A DNA stretch of 40,760 bases from Stutzerimonas stutzeri SDM-LAC (GTDB taxonomy: Bacteria; Pseudomonadota; Gammaproteobacteria; Pseudomonadales; Pseudomonadaceae). The notes under the pieces were generated by a model. It did not search any database. It saw only the letters and a program-made list of their open reading frames with translations, and was not told where the DNA came from. Below are positions 34,896 to 40,760 of this stretch, one piece after another (positions within the stretch are counted from its first letter, which is position 1; each line of letters begins with the position of its first letter). A program made the position numbers and the translations under genes. The DNA lies in contig NZ_AGSX01000066.1 in assembly GCF_000235745.1 (NCBI RefSeq), positions 1-40,760 on the forward strand. The letters run 5' to 3'.

Positions 34896-35671
34896 GACAC
34901 ATACTCTTTTTAGAAATATTTATTTTATCTGCGCTAGCCACAACCACTTATGCAAACACCTACGCCGTTTCGATCCACAACGATGAGATTTCGGAAGCTT
35001 ATACAGCCAATATGACCACCGGCAGTTTGACGATTATGCGGGGATCGAAAACTATCGTTATCGACGAAATAGTTGGCTACACAGGGCAAGCCGCCAGGAG
35101 TTTAGTTTCATTCAATGGCGGCCCTGCACTGACCTATGAAAACTCTGGATCAAATACACACTTCGAGGTGTTTTACACCCTCACTCTTAATGAGAGCGGT
35201 CCAGTTATCGACTGCATATACGGCAATATTCGTAATGGGCAAAACGGCGCCTCGATTCCAAAAGCGGTATGCAACCTTCAAAAAACATTAACGAACGATT
35301 ATCAAGATCTGATCTTCAGTTACTCGGACGCGTGGATTGAAGAGTCTAATAAGACGTCTCTTCAATCAGTTATGGCAGAGCCAGCTGAGGTTGCCGTAGC
35401 ACCCCTTGGTCAACTAGGCAGTGTTTTTGTAGGGTTGCGCTACGATTCAGCCGACGACCTAATGTCTGCTACCCCGAAGACCATTGCTACTGTAGGCGAA
35501 AAAACTCATATAGTGACCAGAGGCAACGCTTACTTAGTGTATGACTATAATAATGCTACGGCATTCTCGCTGGATATTGAGACGGACCCGGTAACACATT
35601 CATTGAAGCGCCTGACACCCACAGAGCTATATAAATCCATAGGACACACTGATACTTTTCGCAGTCAATAA
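34892..35671 (+). CDS. Exported protein, likely immunity protein of the broken GH19-like toxin
   Basis: 259 residues, intact. An N-terminal signal sequence (hydrophobic residues 4-18, cleavage probable after TYA near residue 21) predicts a periplasmic protein. The mature part is beta-rich with two cysteines (DCIYG and VCNLQ) and no family I recognise. The start overlaps the stop of the GH19-like pseudogene (ATGA), the arrangement of a toxin and its antidote. It is AT-richer than the core genes. Its stop lies eight bases before the IS element, so the insertion left the frame whole. Alternative: an unrelated exported protein co-transferred with the toxin. Confidence 0.68.
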   Translation: MRHILFLEIFILSALATTTYANTYAVSIHNDEISEAYTANMTTGSLTIMRGSKTIVIDEIVGYTGQAARSLVSFNGGPALTYENSGSNTHFEVFYTLTLNESGPVIDCIYGNIRNGQNGASIPKAVCNLQKTLTNDYQDLIFSYSDAWIEESNKTSLQSVMAEPAEVAVAPLGQLGSVFVGLRYDSADDLMSATPKTIATVGEKTHIVTRGNAYLVYDYNNATAFSLDIETDPVTHSLKRLTPTELYKSIGHTDTFRSQ

Positions 35672-35679
35672 CGGCCTAA

Positions 35680-36871
35680 GGATGGTCTGAAGTAGCCCTG
35701 TGTTTCCGGCCGACTTCTGCCCTTGCCAATTTTAGAAGCGGCGATTCGACCAAAATCGACCAAGTCATCCGCTCATTTCTGAGTTTTTAGCCGCCGCGAA
35801 CACCTCTCAGCGGCCATTTCCCACATTACAGGCGCACCTCTCCTGCATTAGTCAGCAAATGCCGGCGCGCCATCCACAGGTTCGACAGGGCAAATAATGT
35901 CACCAGCTGCGCCGTGTTCTTCGCCAGGCCACGGAAGCGTGTCTTCACATAACCGAACTGGCGCTTGATCACCCGGAACGGGTGCTCGACCTTGGCGCGC
36001 ACCTGGGCCTTGGCCTTCTCGATCTTGCGCTTGGCTTTGTACAGCGCGCTGCGCTTACTCAGCTTCTTGTACGTACTGCGGCGGGCCGCGATCTGCCAGA
36101 TCACCTCCCGGCCTTCATGTTCCGGGCGCTTCTCGACGCCGGTGTAACCCGCGTCGGCACCCACCATGTTTTCCTCACCGTGCAGCAGCTTGTCGACCTG
36201 GGTAACGTCTGCAACGTTGGCTGCCGTCCCTACCACGCTGTGCACCAGGCCGGACTCGGCATCGGCGCCGATGTGGGCCTTCATGCCGAAGTAATACTGG
36301 TTTCCTTTCTTCGTCTGGTGCATTTCCGGGTCGCGCTTGCCGTCCTGATTCTTGGTCGAACTCGGCGCATGGATCAGCGTGGCATCGACGATAGTGCCTT
36401 GGCGCAACGACAAACCGCGGTCGCCCAGATAACCATTGATCACCGCCAGAATCCCAGCCGCCAATTCGTGTTTCTCCAGCAAGCGACGGAAGTTGAGGAT
36501 GGTGGTTTCGTCGGGAATGCGTTCCAGGCTCAGCCCGGCAAACTGGCGCAGGATCGTGGTCTCGTACAACGCTTCCTCCATCGCCGGATCGCTGTAGCCG
36601 AACCAGTTCTGCATCAGATGTACACGCAGCATCGCCATCAGCGGATACGCCGGACGGCCGCCTTCACCCTTGGGGTAGTGCGGCTCGATCAGGGCAACCA
36701 AACCCGTCCACGGCACCACCTGATCCATCTCGATCAGGAACAACTCCTTACGGGTCTGCTTGCGCTTACCGGCGTACTCGGCGTCGGCAAAGGTCATCTG
36801 CTTCATCGGGAAACTCCGGCAACGGGATCGGCGTATTTCACCAGAAACGGGAAGTCTTCTTCAGGATTTCC
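35680..36871 (-). mobile_element. IS5-family insertion sequence, complete, with 4-base target duplication
   Basis: Ends: the left end starts GGATGGTCTGAAGTAG and the right end, read inward on the minus strand, starts GGAAATCCTGAAGAAG, an imperfect terminal inverted repeat (11 of 16). Both sides are flanked by CTAA (35676-35679 and 36872-36875), matching the YTAR target preference of the IS5 group. Length is 1192 bases, one transposase gene on the minus strand. Intact ends, intact gene and intact duplication indicate a single recent insertion. Bases 35680-35825 are non-coding IS sequence. Confidence 0.9.
35826..36806 (-). CDS. IS5-family DDE transposase
   Basis: 326 residues, the length of IS5 transposase. 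An N-terminal domain with RPAYPLMAMLRVHLMQNWFGYSDPAMEEALY (about 53-83) is followed by the DDE catalytic core: first Asp in GTIVDATLI, second in GADAGYTG, and the Glu in the C-terminal helix region around RAKVEHPFRVIKRQFG. A GGAG element lies eight bases before ATG on the minus strand. No frameshift; it should be active. Confidence 0.95.
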   Translation of the reverse strand: MKQMTFADAEYAGKRKQTRKELFLIEMDQVVPWTGLVALIEPHYPKGEGGRPAYPLMAMLRVHLMQNWFGYSDPAMEEALYETTILRQFAGLSLERIPDETTILNFRRLLEKHELAAGILAVINGYLGDRGLSLRQGTIVDATLIHAPSSTKNQDGKRDPEMHQTKKGNQYYFGMKAHIGADAESGLVHSVVGTAANVADVTQVDKLLHGEENMVGADAGYTGVEKRPEHEGREVIWQIAARRSTYKKLSKRSALYKAKRKIEKAKAQVRAKVEHPFRVIKRQFGYVKTRFRGLAKNTAQLVTLFALSNLWMARRHLLTNAGEVRL

Positions 36872-36875
36872 CTAA

Positions 36876-37127
36876 GGAGGCGGTCGCGCTGGCATCTTTA
36901 ACGCAAACGATTAAAAGCATATTGCCACCACGCCACAACCGATGCGCGGCTCGCGTCGGCCAACGATATCGTCAACACCACGGCTCCAGAGGACGTCCTG
37001 GCGCTGGGGCTGGTGGGTAACCCCAGTCATCTTTGCCTAGCAGCAGGGCTGCTGGATTTGCGCAGCAGTGAAGTCACCGCGCCGGTTTCACCCGCCCTAC
37101 AAAGCCATATTCAAATCGGGACGTAGC
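36876..37127 (+). pseudogene. Degraded coding remnant to the right of the IS, unrecognised
   Basis: Restoring the pre-insertion sequence joins this stretch directly to the end of the preceding immunity-like gene. It has two protein-like blocks in different frames: one running from 36876 to about 36925 (EAVALASLTQTIKSILP), then a roughly 60-codon block from about 36925 to the stop at 37127 (DARLASANDIVNTTAPEDV, LALGLVGNPSHL, LDLRSSEV) with strong GC3 bias. It has no start codon of its own, so it looks like the 3' end of a deleted gene. I do not recognise the family. The final codons overlap the first arm of the REP-like palindrome. Confidence 0.45.
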
Positions 37128-37139
37128 GCGGGTGAAACC
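37084..37139. repeat. REP-like inverted repeat
   Basis: Perfect 12-base arms GGTTTCACCCGC (37084-37095) and GCGGGTGAAACC (37128-37139), the inner sequence adding CCTAC and GTAGC near the arms. The GTAGGGCGGGTGAAACC motif is a familiar extragenic palindrome in the P. stutzeri/mendocina group. It lies between the coding remnant and the norVW terminator. Confidence 0.6.
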
Positions 37140-37160
37140 CTCGGCATTTATCGAGCTGAA

Positions 37161-37190
37161 ATAAAAAAAAGCAGGCTCAAAGAGCCTGCA
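37161..37190 (-). terminator. Rho-independent terminator of norVW
   Basis: Perfect 8-base stem GCAGGCTC/GAGCCTGC (37171-37178 and 37182-37189) with a three-base loop; on the minus strand it is followed by eight T (37163-37170). It lies 59 bases beyond the norW stop and would end the norV-norW transcript. Confidence 0.9.
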
Positions 37191-37248
37191 AAAGGAGCAT
37201 CACAACGCAGGAGAAAACTTTGGATCGTGCAGCCAGCCGGGCCGCGCC

Positions 37249-38382
37249 TCAGCCAGGCAACTGGCGCAGCAGGGCGAACGCATCCTGCAGACGTCCTTCG
37301 CTGACCACGAAACCGCGCAGTTGCGCTTGCGCATCGAAGGCGCGGGCAAGCATGCCCAGTTCGTCGAAACTGAGCTGCCAGTCGAGGTGGTGGCCGGTGG
37401 TCTCGCCGGCCAGTTGCAGCGGCAGGCGCGGGGTCTTCACGCGGATCAGCATGGGCGGCAGCTGCAGCGCCTGTGGTTGACCGAGCAACTTCCTGGCAAG
37501 GGCACTGGCCGCCAGTTGCGTCGGCTGCAGGAACGGCAGCACGCGGCCGTCGATCTCGGCGCAGTCGCCCAGGGCATGGATATGCTCGTCGCTGCTGCAC
37601 AGGAGGCGGTCGACCTGAATGCCGCGACCCACTGCTAGCCCGCTGCGGCGCGCCAGATCCACGTTGGGGCGCAGGCCGATGGCGGCGATCGCACTGTCGC
37701 AGTCGACCACATGACCATCGTTCAGGTAGGCGCGAATGCCGTCGCCGCTTCGCTCGAGGCGCTGCAGGCCGCTGCCCAGGCGCAGCTGAACACCGCTGCC
37801 GACCAGGCAGGCCTGCAGCCGCGCGCTGACGGTCGCCGGCATCAGCGATGCCAGGACGCTGCTGGCCTGGTCGACCAGCACCACCTGCTTGCCGCTGCTG
37901 TGCAGGTCCATCGCCAGCTCGCTGCCGATCAACCCGGCGCCCAGTACCAGCACGCGACGGGCGTCACGCAGCTGCGCCTCGGCAGCCTGGTACTCGCCCT
38001 GGCTGTTGAGCGTCAGCAGCAGCTCATGACCCGGTACGGGCGGCACCACGGCATTGGCGCCGGTGGCGAGCACCAGCTGGGCGTAGGCATGGCTGGCGTC
38101 GGCGGTATGCACGCGGCGCGCCTGCGGATCGATCGACTCGACCCGGGTGAAGGGCTGCACGGTCACCTGGTACTGCTCGGCGAAGCGTGCGGCGCTCAGA
38201 CGGGTCAGTTCCGCGCTGCTGCGGCCCTGGCTGAAGACGTGGCTGATGTCCGGCTTGTTGTACTCGTCGCCGCTGTCGGCGGTGAGCATGCGGATGGGCA
38301 CCTCCACGTCCAGTTTGCGCAGGCCCTTGACCAGTTGGCAGGCGGCGAACCCCGAGCCGATGATGAGGATTTCGCGGCTCAT
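37249..38382 (-). CDS. norW: NorW, NADH:flavorubredoxin reductase
   Basis: 377 residues, the length of E. coli NorW. N-terminal FAD-binding motif [11 protein letters not shown] (residues 5-15) and a second dinucleotide motif for [14 protein letters not shown] (about 145-155), followed by the second FAD motif ending in [11 protein letters not shown]. It passes electrons from NADH to the rubredoxin domain of NorV in the cytoplasm. ATG 38380-38382 overlaps the norV stop (ATGA), so translation is coupled; the longer open frame upstream lies inside norV and is not coding. Confidence 0.94.
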   Translation of the reverse strand: MSREILIIGSGFAACQLVKGLRKLDVEVPIRMLTADSGDEYNKPDISHVFSQGRSSAELTRLSAARFAEQYQVTVQPFTRVESIDPQARRVHTADASHAYAQLVLATGANAVVPPVPGHELLLTLNSQGEYQAAEAQLRDARRVLVLGAGLIGSELAMDLHSSGKQVVLVDQASSVLASLMPATVSARLQACLVGSGVQLRLGSGLQRLERSGDGIRAYLNDGHVVDCDSAIAAIGLRPNVDLARRSGLAVGRGIQVDRLLCSSDEHIHALGDCAEIDGRVLPFLQPTQLAASALARKLLGQPQALQLPPMLIRVKTPRLPLQLAGETTGHHLDWQLSFDELGMLARAFDAQAQLRGFVVSEGRLQDAFALLRQLPG

Positions 38383-39833
38383 GCGGCTTTCTCCCGCAGC
38401 ACGTCGAAGACATCCTTGCCCAGGCTGCAGTCGGGGCAGAGGAAATTGTCCGGCACCTCGCTCCAGGGGGTACCGGCAGCGACGCCTTGGATTGGTTCGC
38501 CGAGTTCGGGTTGGTAAACCCACTGGCAGACGCTGCACTGCATGGCCGGGCCGGCGTCGCCCGAACGCTCGTCGGACGGCTGGTTCGCCGCTTCGGGCGT
38601 GACGGGCGTGGCGCTCGGGCTGGCGCCTGGCGGTGTATTCAAAGCCCATTCGCGCGCCAGTTGCCGGCCATGTGCGCGGCAGGCTTCCAGGGCACTGCCG
38701 TCGGGGCGCCATTTGCTCTTGAGCGATAGCGAGGTGCTGAAGCCGGCATCCATCAGGCGGGTCTGGATACGGTCTACGGCGCCGCCGTTCCAACCGTAGC
38801 TGCCGAAGGCCGCCGCCTTCTTGTTGCGAAAGCGCAGGCCTGTGATCTCCTCCAGCATGCCGGCGATCTTCGGCATCATCACGTTGTTCATGGTCGAGGA
38901 GCCGACCAGGATGGCCTTGGAGCGGAACACCTGGGTGAGGATCTCGTTCTTGTCGTGGCGGGCGACGTTGAAGATCTTCACCGCCACGCTCGGATCGGCC
39001 TCGTGGATGCCTTGGGCCAGAGCGTCGGCCATCATCCGGGTGTTGTTCGACATGCTGTCGTAGAACAGGGTGATGCGATTCTCCTGATAGTGATCAGCCC
39101 ACTCCAGATAGTTGCCGATGATCTGTGCCGGATCGGTGCGCCAGACCACGCCGTGGGCGGTGGCGATCATCGACAGCGGCAGATTGAAGCCGAGCACCTC
39201 GTTGATCTTGGCGGTGACCAGCGGGCTGAAGGGCGTGAGGATGTTGGCGTAATAACGCAGGCACTGCTCCAGCAGCTCCGGCTGATCGACCTCGTCGTTG
39301 AACAGGTGCTCGTCGCAATAGTGCTGGCCGAAGGCGTCGTTGCTGAACAATACGGCGTCGCCGCTGAGATAGGTCATCATGCTGTCGGGCCAGTGCAGCA
39401 TCGGCGTTTCGATGAACACCAGTTGCTTGCCATTGCCGATGTCCAGGCTGTCGCCGGTCTTCACCGGGATGAAATTCCAGTGCGGCTGGTGGTGATGGCC
39501 GGTGATCGAATCGATAGCGTTGGCGGTGCAGTAGATCGGTGTGCCCGGGATGTGCGCCATCAGCTCGGACAGTGCGCCGGCGTGATCCTCTTCGGCATGG
39601 TTGATGACGATGTAGTCGATGCTCGCCAGGTCGATCTGGCTGGCCAGGTTGAGGATGAACTCGCGGCTGAAGCGATGATCGACGGTGTCGATCAGTACGG
39701 TCTTCTCCTCGCGGATCAGATAACTGTTGTAGCTGGTGCCCTTGAGGGTCTTGTACTCGGTGCCGTGAAAGTCACGGACTTCCCAATCGCGTTGACCGAC
39801 CCAGTGAATGTTGTCCTTGAGCAGAGTTGTCAT
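38379..39833 (-). CDS. norV: NorV, flavorubredoxin nitric oxide reductase
   Basis: 484 residues. The N-terminal beta-lactamase-like domain carries the di-iron ligands, with His79, Glu81, Asp83 and His84 in HAEEDH; a flavodoxin domain (about 255-395) binds FMN ([13 protein letters not shown]), and a C-terminal rubredoxin (about 425-475) has CSVC and CPDC cysteine pairs. It reduces NO to N2O under anaerobic conditions. ATG 39831-39833 is chosen because it aligns with the E. coli start; an in-frame ATG at 39840-39842 is too close to the AAGG element, though not excluded. The open frame beyond has no support. Confidence 0.95.
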   Translation of the reverse strand: MTTLLKDNIHWVGQRDWEVRDFHGTEYKTLKGTSYNSYLIREEKTVLIDTVDHRFSREFILNLASQIDLASIDYIVINHAEEDHAGALSELMAHIPGTPIYCTANAIDSITGHHHQPHWNFIPVKTGDSLDIGNGKQLVFIETPMLHWPDSMMTYLSGDAVLFSNDAFGQHYCDEHLFNDEVDQPELLEQCLRYYANILTPFSPLVTAKINEVLGFNLPLSMIATAHGVVWRTDPAQIIGNYLEWADHYQENRITLFYDSMSNNTRMMADALAQGIHEADPSVAVKIFNVARHDKNEILTQVFRSKAILVGSSTMNNVMMPKIAGMLEEITGLRFRNKKAAAFGSYGWNGGAVDRIQTRLMDAGFSTSLSLKSKWRPDGSALEACRAHGRQLAREWALNTPPGASPSATPVTPEAANQPSDERSGDAGPAMQCSVCQWVYQPELGEPIQGVAAGTPWSEVPDNFLCPDCSLGKDVFDVLREKAA

Positions 39834-39881
39834 GCGGAGCATTACCTTGCAGAGGTGGATAAAAAGCCTGCCCGCCTCCAT

Positions 39882-39897
39882 TGCAGGTGCCGTGCCA
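39882..39897 (-). promoter_or_regulatory. Sigma54 promoter of norV
   Basis: Minus-strand TGGCACGGCACCTGCA, with GG and GC at the correct -24/-12 distance; one mismatch to the TTGCW half. It is about 50 bases upstream of norV, on the side expected for NorR activation. Confidence 0.85.
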
Positions 39898-39940
39898 TTA
39901 ATTAAGTAGTTGATGTATAACGATTTTTTGTTTTTTATTT

Positions 39941-39995
39941 GTCGTAATGACAAAGCCTCTGTATTGTCCGATCGACATATATAAGTCAAAAGGAC
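39941..39995. promoter_or_regulatory. Three NorR enhancer sites
   Basis: Three copies of GTC-N5-GAC: GTCGTAATGAC (39941-39951), GTCCGATCGAC (39966-39976), GTCAAAAGGAC (39985-39995). All fit the GT-N7-AC consensus of NorR binding sites, and three sites between norR and norV is the arrangement known in E. coli. The third lies just before the norR ribosome binding site, so it could also allow autoregulation of norR. Confidence 0.85.
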
Positions 39996-40000
39996 ATAGG

Positions 40001-40760
40001 ATGGCGCTTTCGATGGACAGCCTGGCCCGCATCGCACTCGACCTGCAGTGGGGCATCTCCAACCAGGACCGTTTCCAGCAACTGATCAACAGCCTGCGTC
40101 AGTTGCTGCTATGCAACGCGCTGGCCCTGCTGCGCTACGAGGGGCAGATGTTCCGCCCGCTGGCGATCGACGGGCTGGCACCCGACGTGCTCGGCAGGCG
40201 CTTCCGCCTCGGCGAGCATCCGCGCCTGGAGGCCATCGCCCGCGCCGGTGACGTGGTGCGCTTTCCTGCCGACAGTCAGTTGCCGGACCCCTATGACAAC
40301 CTGATCCTGCCGAGCCGCGAGCAGCTCAAGGTGCATGCCTGTATCGGCCTGCCCCTGTTCGCCAACCAGACGCTGATCGGCGCGCTGACCATCGACGGTT
40401 ACGACCCCGCCCAGTTCGATCACTTCAACGACGAGGAGCTGCGCCTGATCGGCGCGCTAGCCTCGGCGGCGCTGAGTAATGCGCTGCTGGTCGAGCGTCT
40501 GGAACAGCAGACTGTGGCGCCCATCAGTAACGCACCGGCAAACAAGCCCGGCGCCGACGAGATCGTCGGGCTGGCGACCAGCATGTTGCAGCTGAAGAGG
40601 GAGATCGGCGTGGTCGCCGGTTCCGATCTGAACGTGCTAATCACCGGCGAGACTGGGGTCGGCAAGGAGCTGGTGGCCAAGGCCATCCACCTCGCCTCGC
40701 CTCGCGCCGGCCATCCGCTGGTCTACCTCAACTGCGCGGCGCTGCCCGAGTCGGTGGCCG
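40001..40760 (+). CDS. norR: NorR, nitric oxide-sensing sigma54 activator (partial, cut by the right edge)
   Basis: The first 253 residues are present and the gene continues past the window. An N-terminal GAF domain (about 20-165), which in the family holds a mononuclear iron that binds NO, contains the conserved [10 protein letters not shown] and [11 protein letters not shown] segments. The AAA+ domain then starts, with Walker A GETGVGKE (about 217-224) and the [10 protein letters not shown] block. It activates the divergent norVW operon through the three GT-N7-AC sites. ATG 40001 follows AAAAGGACATAGG and matches the family N-terminus. Confidence 0.95.
   Translation, partial: MALSMDSLARIALDLQWGISNQDRFQQLINSLRQLLLCNALALLRYEGQMFRPLAIDGLAPDVLGRRFRLGEHPRLEAIARAGDVVRFPADSQLPDPYDNLILPSREQLKVHACIGLPLFANQTLIGALTIDGYDPAQFDHFNDEELRLIGALASAALSNALLVERLEQQTVAPISNAPANKPGADEIVGLATSMLQLKREIGVVAGSDLNVLITGETGVGKELVAKAIHLASPRAGHPLVYLNCAALPESVA

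Noticed and set aside
35982-36875. 297-codon plus-strand frame across the IS
   Set aside because: Antisense to the transposase with a clear DDE core; a shadow frame.
38383-38793. N-terminal extension of norW to 514 residues
   Set aside because: The extra part overlaps the norV rubredoxin and flavodoxin coding region in another frame; the ATGA overlap at 38380 is the natural start.
38955-39905. 316-codon plus-strand frame opposite norV
   Set aside because: norV is certain by motifs on the other strand; this frame has no domain.
39834-40037. N-terminal extension of norV to a 552-residue protein
   Set aside because: It would run through the sigma54 promoter and NorR sites; the E. coli-like start at 39833 fits the family.

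Overview
The window looks like a chromosomal segment of a Pseudomonas-group gammaproteobacterium (Pseudomonas, Stutzerimonas or Ectopseudomonas). The evidence is high GC3 codon use, a type VI secretion (T6SS) cluster whose gene order matches the HSI-II (H2-T6SS) locus of P. aeruginosa as I remember it, a REP-like GGTTTCACCCGC palindrome, and proteins typical of the group. Species cannot be fixed from the sequence alone.

Layout. 1-590: no confident gene; leftward tandem promoter-like motifs near the edge look like the upstream region of an rRNA operon lying outside the window. 591-28924: T6SS core, all on the plus strand and tightly packed, in the order tssA, tssB, tssC, tssE, [PAAR-zincin effector plus lipoprotein], tssF, tssG, clpV (tssH), a sigma54 activator (sfa-like), [small lipoprotein, vgrG, DUF4123 adaptor, lipoprotein, class 3 lipase], orfX-like mini-lipoprotein, fha, tssJ, tssK, tssL, tssM, PP2C phosphatase (stp1-like), Ser/Thr kinase (stk1-like). 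Square brackets mark accessory effector islands between core genes. 28945-35671: a second vgrG followed by a string of toxin and immunity genes: an M23/SH3b/EF-hand/muramidase-like effector with its putative immunity protein, a broken GH19-like lysozyme (pseudogene), and the still intact gene that follows it. 35680-36871: a complete IS5-family element with CTAA target duplications. 36876-37140: a coding remnant and a REP-like palindrome. 37161-40760: a nitric oxide detoxification locus, norW and norV on the minus strand with their own terminator, and divergent norR, cut by the right edge.

How the genes work together. TssJLM form the envelope-spanning complex; TssA, TssE, TssF, TssG and TssK build the baseplate and prime the tail; TssB and TssC form the contractile sheath; ClpV recycles it. 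Fha, Stp1 and Stk1 form a phospho-threonine switch, and the sigma54 activator probably drives hcp or vgrG promoters. No hcp gene is present, so the inner tube must be encoded elsewhere. The effector set in this window points at bacterial competitors: a PAAR-tipped metallopeptidase, a lipase and one or two peptidoglycan hydrolases, each next to a gene for an exported or lipidated protein as expected for periplasmic immunity. The most notable parts are the PAAR-zincin and lipoprotein pair inside the core operon, the compositional break inside the M23 effector, and the decayed GH19 toxin that keeps an intact partner gene.
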